Positions 34,359 to 44,093 of a stretch of 64,000 nt of DNA are shown in pieces (within the stretch, counting starts at the first letter, position 1; every line of letters starts with the position of its first letter). The DNA comes from Myxocyprinus asiaticus (Eukaryota > Chordata > Actinopteri > Cypriniformes > Catostomidae): NCBI RefSeq assembly GCF_019703515.2, contig NC_059373.1:20856281-20920280 (forward strand), given 5' to 3'. The notes under the pieces are model-generated. The model was not told where the DNA came from. It searched no databases and saw only the letters and a list, made by a program, of their open reading frames with translations. A program made the translations under genes and the position numbers.

Positions 34359-37300
34359 ATAGTGTTCATATAATTGACACTGACCGAAGTGTTAATTGAA
34401 CACTATCAAATATGAATCTGTATGTTCACCAAATCAAGGTGTTAGAAAAAATCTCCCAATAATATTTTACTGTTTATAAGTAATCTAGTTACACTTATGT
34501 TCAGCTTGGCTTTACTGAAGCATCAAATAATATTGTAATGTATCAAGTTCTATAATGTGAAGAACGCAATATTTTACTTTGCCTGGCTTGGGGAACTGAG
34601 AAAAAGATTTGCAGAAAAAGTAAGTATGATAAGACAACAAAACAGAGTAAAGAGTATTGGAGTGATGCAATTTATTCTGTGGTGTTTTTTCTTTCCCTGC
34701 GCTCTCATAAACATTTTTAAATTAAGGCATCTCAATATCTTAAAGTGCTTTGTTTATTTGTGAGGCCTTTATTGATTTTTGCTAACAGCTTTACCATTCA
34801 CCAAGCCTGTAGTGACGCATTACAGCCTAGTAATACAAACTTCGTTATTTCTGTTACTGCCTGTTGTTCCAAATTCAAGGACAGATGGAGATTGATGAGA
34901 AAAAGCACTTTTAATTTATGCTCCTACTTTCCACCTGTTTTTGTTTTTCATGATTTTAAATTGAACAATTTTAAATCGTGATTTTTAAACCCTCTGAGGT
35001 TTGCACCAAGGTAATGCCATCAGGCTGATTCCGCTTGCAAACACTGGATTTGCCTGCAAGAGTTTTTGTTGCTCAACTGGTAGATCATTGCATTAGTAAT
35101 ACCAAGGTCATGGGATTCCTGGGGAAGGCATGCTCTGATAAAATGTGTGATGAATACATTGAGAGTCACTTTAGATGAAGGTGACAGCCAAATGCATAAA
35201 TGTAAATGCAATATGCACACAAGAGGTCAAGGTTTGGCTGGTTAGCATGGGCCTGTTAACATCTTTTTGCAAACAACAAATAAATCACAAATATTTCATT
35301 TTATTATAGTAGGTGCTTTACAAGTGCCTGTTTTTGGAAGGCTATTAAAAGTGTGAAATAAATGTATATTTTTTCAATGTCCACTCCCTTTTACATCAAA
35401 TCTAGTTAAATTGGTGTTGTCAGCCAATCAGTGTTGTCAAGATGTCATTGTCCTGTGGCTAAAGTGGCGAAATAGCTGACTCATTTAACTTTCATTTAGT
35501 GCTATAAATACTCATATTCAAATACTGTATGCCCATGCAACAAGAGAGTGGCTTTGCAGAATGTGGCTCCCTCTCTTTGGACCTCTCAGGAAGTACTCCA
35601 TTTCTGGCACTCCCTCTGTTTCATCGAGATCACTTTTTTCCTATATATTTTTTTTTATTTATTTTTTTTAACTGCCAACATTTTCATCACACCCACACAT
35701 CTACATTACAGACCTCAAAGCAGGTGTAATTTCTTTAGTCATAATGAAAATAGAGAGGGAGAGAAGGAATTGGGTTTTGAACACAAAAGTCAGACCAGAG
35801 AAATAGTGAGAGCATGTGAAAAAAGAAGGAAAAAGAGACACTAAAAAATAATAAAAGCCAGCGGAAGGGAATGGTGAATGTGCCCCAGTGCTGACACAAG
35901 TGACACACGTGCTTTAATTAAACCTTTCACCTCCATTCAAAGCTTTGGAGATGTGTGTGGAGTGCTTCTTGTAACGGCTGCTGAGCTGACTGATTAGAGT
36001 AAACAGAGCAATAAACCTCAAGAGCGGCATTAGCTGATACATACAAATCATCCCCAGAGGTCTTGCACTGCAGGCTCAGAAAAAAGCTGTTGGAGAGTGC
36101 AAGTGCGCAAAAGCCGAAAGAGCCCCAACTTAAAGGCCCTCGTCTCCTCTCCTTATCAAGCCCGTCAGCTTTTATGCTTGCAAGCACAAACAACATCTGA
36201 AAATGAGAATGGCTGCATGCACTACATACATCTGAATTTGTCTGAGAGAAAGAGCGGAGACAAAGAACTGCCCCAAGGAAAGAAAGATGGCAAAGAGGAG
36301 AAAGGCATTCAGAGAAAAAACACTGAAGAAGTGAGGATATGAATAGGGAATGGTCAGAGGTCGGCACCAGCCACAGAAAACAATTCGCTGCAATTACAGT
36401 CACGGTCTGGAGAGACGAGTTCAGCCATGTGCAATAATTTCTATTACTCTCTACTATTATTATTGTGGCTCTGTCTTGTGAGTAAACATGAAGGTTATGG
36501 GTTTTCTCTGACTGTTAGTAACAGCTGCAGTAAGCTGGAGTGAGAGGTGGAACACAGGAATGGTGGACGTTTCCAAAAACAGGGGGTTTTACTGAGATAA
36601 AATGAGTAGCAGTCTGTTTGGCTCATTTTATGATCTACTGTATATGTTGGCCCCCATGAGGCAGCCATCGCCATGTAGAATAAAACAGCTTTTATTAGGC
36701 TACTGATATGACTGGAGTCTTCAGGCTTTATTTTCGTGAGTGTGCAAAGCGCAGTGATACGCGCAACCACCGTGCGCTACGTCTTATCCAATTTTCATGA
36801 GAGTGCTAATTCTAAGCACAATTTCCGTGCCAGCTCAAAGTGCAAGTGGGAGTGGGTGAGAGTGTTTACGCTATCATTGGGTGTATGCTCACTAACTGTG
36901 AGTGTTTTGCATGTTAATGAAGTGGCATAAAGCGCAATTTGCTATTTTTCTGAGAAACAGGTCAATGTGCTAAGATGTTTCGAGAGCACGTCTGTTTCCA
37001 GCACCATTTCTAAACTCAATTCCTGCATTTGCAGTTTGGAGATTCCACCAGCAGGTGGTAATAAAGTTCATGTTCAAACTCTGAAAATATAGTGGGAACA
37101 TCAAATTAAATCCATGAAAATCACTGTTGTAGCCGTATTATGAAACAAATATTTATGAAATTTGTGTTAAACTATCTATAGGCCATGGTTTATTTTTTAA
37201 TTATTATTATTGTTTATATTTACAATTGTACTTATGATGAAATTTGTATTGATATTTTTCCACCTGCTTTCGTAGAGTGAGTGGCGGAAGTTGGAAAGGG

Positions 37301-38321
37301 TAAAATGTTTGGATTTGGTATGATTTTTGACAGCTTCGTTATTTTGATTATATTTTCTGTTCATTTGAAATGTAATTTTTTAATTAAATTTTTTTGTGCT
37401 TCAATAAATGAATTAACCTTAAAAAATCAAAATCAGCTGGTAGAAGTGTGTTCCGATTCAATCACTGTTAATACTAGCCATGATTTGTGTGTCAGCAGAT
37501 GAAAATGATTAATAATACTTACATTCTCAATAATTTAACAAAGCACACATCCATATTCTGACAAGAAACACATTTTCCATGCATATAAAAGGAGCGTGTC
37601 ACTGTCATAGACATTCAACAAGGATTATTCTCTTAATTAATTGCATACAGCCATTTACACTACCAACTACTTATGAATGTGCAATCTTTGTTTATATTGC
37701 TGGTGCTAGACAGGAAATTAAATGTGTAATAGGACTCAGATGGTTAAATAACCAGAGAAGGACCTCAGAATTAAATTGCACTTGATCCAGCTCATTAGCG
37801 CTTTGCACACGCGATTTCACCAAACCCACTTGCACCAAGACTTAGCGCATGCTTGCCTGAAAATACCAAAACTTCATGGCCATGCCCACTGACTTTGTGT
37901 GTATGAATTATGTATTGCACTGTGCTTAGCGCTAGCGCTGTTAAAATATGGCCCGAAATCTAATGTGTGTACAAGGTTTTTTCAACATATTGTTTCAGAA
38001 ATACTATTTTTTTTATAGTATTTTTTATTTATTTTTTTATAGAAAAAAATATATTAAGTGTACCTTTAAGTATTAACTTGTGTAAGGTGAATACTGGTCT
38101 GCTAAATTCTGGATGACATGGTATTTCTCTTTTTTTTTTTTTTTTAACTGATAAATGTAAGTAGTCTATTCCAACCCACTTCTGTTGAAAGTTGGAATCA
38201 ACCAACCTGATTACAAATGTTTACCATACTCTTATTGATGCTTACTTATTTGCTCGCTCCCCTGTCTTCCAGCACTTGACCTGAAACTCGATTGAAATCC
38301 ACCATCATGAAGGACCTATAA
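34359..38321. other. Long non-coding stretch with a SINE
   Basis: Apart from the SINE at 35066-35210 no element or gene was recognised. 35890-36420 is less AT-rich and holds a 158-codon minus-strand open frame without recognisable motifs. 36750-37900 carries several 'gcgca'/'agcgc' motifs at both sides (36770s, 36930, 37800, 37930) that look like a decayed dispersed repeat ending in 'gcgctgttaaaatatggccc'. A T-tract lies at 38131-38146. Confidence 0.4.
35066..35210 (+). repeat. tRNA-derived SINE
   Basis: 'gttgctcaactggtagatca' resembles a tRNA A-box region and 'ggtcatgggattcct' a B-box, spaced as in a tRNA gene. The 3' part, 'gtcactttagatgaaggtga' then 'cagccaaatgcataaatgta', matches the conserved LINE-shared tail of cyprinid SINEs. 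About 145 bp; diverged and probably inactive. Confidence 0.75.
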
Positions 38322-39262
38322 ATATGGAGATGGAATTGTTGCATCTTAACATACAAAGGGAAAGAGACTCTGTCCAACATTAATTTGTGAATTGAGTGCA
38401 TTTATTTGTGGATTGTTTCCTGTGCATTTGTGGATCACTACATGCATCTGTACATTTTTAAACAAATCTAGCATCAAGATGTTCACACAAATCTACAAAT
38501 AGGTGGACTCCACCCATCATCTACTCAAGCCAATCATATAATGGCCACATTACTCTGACCAATCATAGCACGTTCTATCTTCAACCAATCACACTTCGTT
38601 TTACTATCAGGGCAGGACCAGGGTCACAGCGATCTCATGAACATGGAATCAAGCACATACAGATAAGCTCCAAGGTTGCAAACTTTTAAAGAAACGGATG
38701 TGATCAGAGGAATACTGTGACTTAAGGTTCGTATAATTTTCTCTCAGTTATAAACATGTGTAGTGTATTAAATGTCGACAGCTGAAAATTGCCCATTTGT
38801 AGAGTTTCCTGATCATTAACTTTATAGCTAATCTGGCTGACTGTATCAGTCTGCTATTTAAATTTTATCCAAGTTTCTTGACTGAAATGTGTCATCAAAA
38901 CCTTTACTCTTAATGTTACATGGCAGATCCAAACAGACACACTACTAGACACTACATGAGATCAGTAGTACAGATAGTGCCTTTATAAAACATGAATCAT
39001 ATTAGATGATCGTAGGAGCACAAACCATAAATTAATACCCTATATTACACAGTGTACAAGATCTGCTATGGCATTAATTTGGTTTGCTATGGCATTAATG
39101 TTAATGTATAAATAATAAAAATCATTGAAGTAATATTTCAAAGGATTTATATTTTTATAACTTAGTGTTATGGCAGACAAGTCCAATGTTGCAAGAAATA
39201 ATTATGTTAACCCTGTAAAACTATTTACTCATGAAGTATATGGACTGTGAGATACAGGAGGA

Positions 39263-39295
39263 CAACAACAACAATAATAATAATAATAATAATAA
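39263..39295. repeat. (AAC)n-(AAT)n microsatellite
   Basis: AAC and AAT units; it produces the poly-Asn of the overlapping open frame 39231-39449, which is not considered a gene. Confidence 0.9.
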
Positions 39296-39477
39296 AAGAG
39301 TTGTGAGGATACTGGAGAACTGGTGCTCTCTGCTCCACATCACAAAAAGTTTGAAACAGTTGTGGGACTTCTGTGCTACTGGTGATAAGACATCACAAAG
39401 CTCCATGGCCCAAACTTGTTTGTGTAGCATGTTCTTTTCTATACAGTAATGGACTTGTTTGTAATGACCTGGACCCG

Positions 39478-39815
39478 CCCTTCACCCTGCCACAACGTGT
39501 AACTGTTATTTTTTCCAATCATTTGTGCAATATGCTCTTATCCTGACTAGGTGTATCCGTCCCCAGACAACTGATACAACACCATGATGTGGCAATGAGG
39601 ATGTTCATGTACAACAAACTTGAGCAAAAATCAAGCACTCCAGTTGTAATGTTCAGTTTCAATGTTTGCATGTATAAATACATGTACTCAAATTTACTGT
39701 CTTTTGTAGTTACATGCATGACAACCTGTAATTTGTAACCAAAAAATCATACCTTTTAGCCAACAGACTTGCTGTTAAAAAAGTGTTAAAAAAACACACT
39801 CTTTAAAACCTATTT
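39478..39815 (-). repeat. Copy of a ~340-bp repeat ending in an LTR start
   Basis: In reverse complement it matches 56041-56400 across 'aagtctgttggctaaaaggt', 'atgcatgtaactacaaaaga', 'ggtgttgtatcagttgtctg' and 'aacagttacacgttgtggca', including the junction with the first ~25 bp of the LTR (TGTGGCAGGGTGAAGGGCGG). So the same composite exists twice in the window. Confidence 0.85.
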
Positions 39816-39848
39816 ACCTAGGGTGACCATATTCTGGTTTTCCAAAAA

Positions 39849-39978
39849 GATGCAAGCTCTGCATATAAGATTTATTAAGAATGTCTTAATAAGCCTAGCT
39901 AAAAACCACAAAGCAATAAATAAATAAATAAATAAAAGAAACACCCCAAGTCTGAACATGCCAATATTGCAAAGAAAA
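39849..39978. repeat. ~130-bp direct repeat, copy 1 (copy 2 at 43963-44093)
   Basis: 'caagctctgcatataagatt', 'attaagaatgtcttaataag', 'cacaaagcaataaataaata' and 'gaacatgccaatattgcaaa' occur in both places in the same orientation, 4.1 kb apart. The AATA run differs in length. Possibly a small retroposon or a segment captured with the LINE. Confidence 0.85.
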
Positions 39979-41080
39979 ATTTTTCAATCTTGTCCCTGTA
40001 CTGGCCTTTGGCTGCTCTGATAGTTTTGCAGAGTGCATAACTGGCTTGTTTATGCTCCTCTGCATTCCCGGAATGCGGAGGTCTGCGCATCAAGTGCAGC
40101 ATGAACATCGCTATTTATCCATGGCTTCTGGTTGGGGTAGATCTGTATTGTTTTGGTCAGAACAACATCCTCCACGCACTTTCTGATGAAACACGTTACG
40201 CTATCAGCGTACACCTCGATGTTGTCATCAGAGGCGGACCGGAACATCTCCCAGTCTGTGTGATCAAAACAGTCTTGAAGCGTAGAATCTGATTGGTCCG
40301 ACCAGCACTGGATCGTTCTGAGGGTGGGTGCTTCCTGTTTCAGTTTCTGCCTGTAAGCGGGCAGAAGCAGAATGGAAGAGTGGTCTGATTTGCCAAATGG
40401 TGGGCGGGGGAGGGATTTGTAGCCATCCCGGAAGTGAGAGTAGCAATGGTCCAAAACCCGGTCCCCTCGTGTGTTGAAGCTGATGTGTTGGTGGTATTTT
40501 GGTGTGACTGATTTAAAATTGGCTTTGTTAAAGTCCCCGGTCACAATGAACGCAGCCACAGGTTGCGCGGTTTCCTGCTTGCTTATAATCCCGTACAGTT
40601 CCTTGAGTGCCCAGTCTGTGTCGGCTTGTGGGGGGATGTACACAGCTGTGATAATGACCGCTGGGAATTCCCTCGATAGCCAGAATGGTTGACACAGAAG
40701 CATGAGAAATTCCAGATCAGGAGAGCAGAAAGACTTGATAGAATGTACGTTCCTCTGATCACGGCAGGATTTGTTGACCATAAAACATACACCACCACCT
40801 CTGCTTTCTGAGGTCTTTCACTCTGTCCGCTCGGTGCATAGAGAACCCCGCGGGTTCGATGGCTGAATCTGGAATCTCAGCAGACATCCAAGTTTCCGTA
40901 AGGCAGATAATGCAGCAGTCCCTCATCTCTCGTTGGAAACAGATCCGCGCTCTCAGCTCGCAGAGCTTGTTGTCCAGAGACTGAACATTTGCCAGTAGAA
41001 TACTGGGTAGCGGGGGTCTATTTGCACGACGTCTTACTCTGATGAGAACGCCAGCTCTATTTCCCCTTTTCCTTCTGCGT
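39899..41080 (-). pseudogene. LINE endonuclease and start of RT, broken
   Basis: On the minus strand 'PPLPSILLANVQSLDNKLCE' and 'DCCIICLTETWMSAEIP' (41080-40830) form the N-terminus of an AP-endonuclease domain. After a frameshift near 40785, the ORF 40050-40781 continues with 'FPAVIITAVYIPPQADTDWA', 'AAFIVTGDFNKANFKSV', 'RVLDHCYSHFRDGYKSLPRP', 'FGKSDHSSILLLPAYRQKLK' and 'NQKPWINSDVHAAL'. A last piece ('GNAEEHKQASYALCKTIRAA') begins the RT linker and stops at about 39970. Catalytic endonuclease signatures TETW, GDFN and SDH are kept. Same family as the LINE at 24000-26252. Confidence 0.9.
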
Positions 41081-41179
41081 GTCCATGTACTAAAATAAAA
41101 TATTTGATGCCATGAGTGTACCTTCATTTACTATTACTGTTATTTTGAATGGCCATGGAAAATGAAGCAATGTGATAAA

Positions 41180-41389
41180 AAATGTACCTGGTTGCAAAAA
41201 GTAGTCAGTTAATTTACCTGATGAACTTTCACCTTTTGCTGACTCTTTATGCTTCACAGAGCTAATGTGTGCTTCTAAATCACTTGCACCTTTATTAGCA
41301 ACTGACACATAAGTGCCAGCTTTACATATCATACATTCTGCTTCCCACGGATCTCGACCTGGATGAAAGCATGGGAATTTTTTGTGCAA
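41180..41389 (-). pseudogene. hAT N-terminal zinc finger remnant
   Basis: The frame reads 'HPGRDPWEAECMICKAG', 'YVSVANKGASDLEAHISSVK' and 'HKESAKG', i.e. C-x2-C followed by D-L-x-x-H-x5-K-H. This is the single-finger pattern found at the N-terminus of a group of hAT-related transposases. After 'SSSGKLTDYFLQPG' the frame runs on into non-coding sequence; the transposase core is missing. Confidence 0.65.
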
Positions 41390-41849
41390 ATCTTCTGTAA
41401 ATTTGCACTTTCATTTGGGCATTGTTTCCACTCAGCTGTCATTTGCTGCTACTGTCAATAACTGTTTGTTGCTGAACACAACATCGCTTTGCGCGTTCGC
41501 GGAGAGATTGACAGGCAGGAATTTGGCTAATAGTTGCTGCAAGCCTCTTATAATTGACCAATTGGTGTGTGAGAAGGCGGGACTTACAAAGAGGGGTTAA
41601 AGCAATGCAAATATGTGCGCACATACAGTGAAGTATTAGACCAAATGCACATCATAATGCAACTAAAGCCGAATCCCGGACATTTTCGCAAATTTAGAAA
41701 TCCCGGCCGGATGCTTTTTTAAGGTTTGAAAAAGAGGACATGTCCGGGAAAAAGAGGACGTATGGTCACCCTATATTTACCTCAAAATGCCTTGAAAGAA
41801 CTCAATAAAATATTTGTCAACTTAATGACAAAGAATATTTTGTCAAATG

Positions 41850-42096
41850 AAATGAGTCATAATTTATACTCATATTTATGTTGTTCCAAACCCAAACAAC
41901 TGACTTTCATCTGTGGGAGGAACTCTAAAGGAGATGTCAGGAATTATGATAGGGACTGACAGACTCGCTTTCATTTCAGCCTCATTAGCACTATTTACAT
42001 TTTACAATGTATTCTCATATCCCACAGAAGAAACTAAATAGTACAGGTTTAAAAAAAACATGAGGGTGAGTAAATGACAGAATTTTAATTTTTTAA
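41850..42096. mobile_element. Angel-type MITE, diverged
   Basis: 'tatgttgttccaaaccc' near the left and, at the right, 'catgagggtgagtaaatgac' then 'agaattttaattttt' match the Angel pattern seen at 8537-8741. The ends are decayed. Confidence 0.7.
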
Positions 42097-43561
42097 GTCA
42101 ACCTATAGACAATGTTACGGTTTATTTAAATTTTGTATTGCACTTTCATTTCAAGACATGACATTGTAACTTAAAAGAAATCTGACATAACAGAAAAATA
42201 AACAATCTCATATTACACATTTTAAAAGGTGTCCTGTATTGGAGCTGGAACCACTGAGTTTTGGAGCAGGTGAGTCAAATGCTCAAAATTGATGGGCAGT
42301 ACACAGGGGAAAAATCTGTAAAAGATGGCAATAACCAATGAGTCAATTATCACTGTCAGAACATTTAGAAAGGGACCCCATAATCGTTCCTCCTAAAGCA
42401 TTCACACAAGTGCTAAAATGCAAAATTCTAATAAATATTACCTTACAACTGCTTTTATTAAATAAATTAACATAATGTGAAACCAAATTTTTGTTTTGTT
42501 CCTAAGATCATCTAATATGATTCATGTTTTATAAAGGCATTTATAAAGGATCTGTACTACTGATCTTTTGTAGTGTCTAGTAGTGTGTCTGTTTGGATCT
42601 GCCATGTAACATTAAGAGTAAAGGTTTTGATGACACATTTCAGTCAAGAAACTTGGTTAAAATGAAAATAGCAGACTGATACAGTCAGCCAGGTTAGCTA
42701 TAAAGCTAATGATCAGGACACTCTACAAATGGCTAATTTTCAGCTGTCGACATTTAACAAGACACTACATGTTTATAACTGAGAGAAAATTATACGAACC
42801 TTAAGTCACAGTATTTCTCTGGTGACGTCCGTTTCTTTAAAGGTTTCCAGCCTTGGAGCTTATCTGTATGTGCTTGATTCCATGTTCATGAGAGCTGTGA
42901 CTCTGGTCCTGCCCTGATAGTAAAACGAAGCGTAATTGGTTGAAGATAGAACGTGCTACAATTGGTCTGAGTAATGTGGCCGTTATATGATTGGCTTGAG
43001 TAGACGATAGGTGGAGTCCACCTATTTGTAGATTTGTGTGCACATCTTGACGCTAGATTTGTTTCAAAATCGACAAATGCGTGTAGCAATCTGCAAATGC
43101 ACAGGAAGCGATCCACAAATAATTATTTATTTGTAAAATATATATTTTTTTTATTTGCAAATCTCATTTTATTTATTTGTGAATTCACTTTATTTTTGTG
43201 AAACTCTCAACATATATTTGTAACTCTCATTCTTTTTATTTGTGAATTCATTTTATTTTTGTGAAACTCCTTACATTTATTTGTGGACCAACTTTCTAAT
43301 TGTAAATCTCTTTCCATTTGTATGTTAACATGCAACAATTCTATCTCCATATAAAATTCTTAAAATGCACAGGGAAGTTTCCAGGAGTCTTTTTTGTTAA
43401 AAAAAAAATAAATAAAAAATCACCTGATGCACACAAATTCCTCTCCACCTTTACATCTGTCATGATGCAAAAAAAAAAAAAAAAAAAGTTTTAAGACACA
43501 TTTGACCTTTGTGGTTTAAATAAACCATAAATTTTCACATATTTCAACAGTGTAGCTTGCT

Positions 43562-43574
43562 TTAAAAGGAATAG

Positions 43575-43626
<52 letters not shown>

Positions 43627-43962
43627 ATAATTCATCATTTACTCACCAATCTGAATTTATTTCTTCTTCGGAACACAAACAAATAATTTTTGGAGAATAT
43701 ATGATGTCTGTCCATACAATGCAAGTCAATGGGGTCTAAAACATTTCAGCTCAAAAAAGACAAAACGGCAGCATAAAGGTAATTCATACAACTCTAGGGG
43801 TTTGGTCCATGTCTTCTGAAGCAATACTATTTGGGAGAGAAAAAGGCCAAAATTGAACTCCTTTTTCACAGTAAATCTTGACATCTGCAGTCTCATTGGT
43901 GCAATCACGAGAAAAGCTCCATCACACTTCCTCTGACTCTGCGCATTTAAATGCGCTGTACA
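43562..43962. mobile_element. Half copy of the long Angel-type element with (CA)n in its end
   Basis: TTAAAAGGAATAGTTT at the left, then a (CA)n run at 43578-43621, then 'ttcatcatttactcacc', 'cttcttcggaacacaaac', 'cataca atgcaagtcaatgg' and 'gaactcctttttcacagtaa', in the same order as the left arm of the 15388-16110 palindrome. It stops at the apex and abuts the ~130-bp repeat at 43963. Confidence 0.8.
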
Positions 43963-44093
43963 CAAGCTCTGCATATAAGATTTATTAAGAATGTCTTAAT
44001 AAGCCCAGCTAAAAAACACAAAGCAATAAATAAATAAATAAATAAATAAAAGAAATACCCCAAGACTGAACATGCCAATATTGCAAAGACATA
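43963..44093. repeat. ~130-bp direct repeat, copy 2
   Basis: See copy 1 at 39849-39978; it begins 'caagctctgcatataagatt' immediately after the truncated MITE. Confidence 0.85.

Larger units (their letters stand above)
39819..41773. mobile_element. hAT element carrying a LINE fragment
   Basis: The left end is TAGGGTGACCATATTC and the right end, reverse-complemented, is TAGGGTGACCATACGTCC. Exact 8-bp duplications TATTTACC flank it (39811-39818, 41774-41781). Same TIR family as 19295-26785. It retains a zinc-finger exon of its own on the minus strand and is interrupted by LINE sequence. Confidence 0.9.
38322..43352. mobile_element. Element with ~700-bp terminal inverted repeats
   Basis: 38322-39020 is repeated in reverse complement at about 42490-43352. 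Shared blocks include 'ATATGGAGATGGAATTGTTG' at the very end, 'tctacaaataggtggactcc', 'tagtaaaacgaag'-type sequence, 'gcttgattccatgttcatga', 'cagctgaaaat' and 'aaacatgaatcatattagat'. The right arm is longer because a 'tttgtgaa' stretch (43140-43290) has expanded. No clear TSD: 'ataaa' occurs at both outer edges. The 3.5-kb interior holds a hAT, a LINE fragment, a shared repeat and a MITE. No transposase of its own was recognised. Confidence 0.8.

Noticed and set aside
35066..35160. Possible tRNA gene
   Set aside because: A- and B-box-like parts are present but no tRNA cloverleaf is completed and the 3' part is a SINE tail.
35927..36403. 158-codon minus-strand frame
   Set aside because: No domain or splice context; Ser/Phe/Cys-rich sequence looks like chance in a less AT-rich island.
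39231..39449. Poly-Asn open frame as a gene of the long-TIR element
   Set aside because: Driven by the (AAC)/(AAT) microsatellite; remaining residues have no recognised motif.
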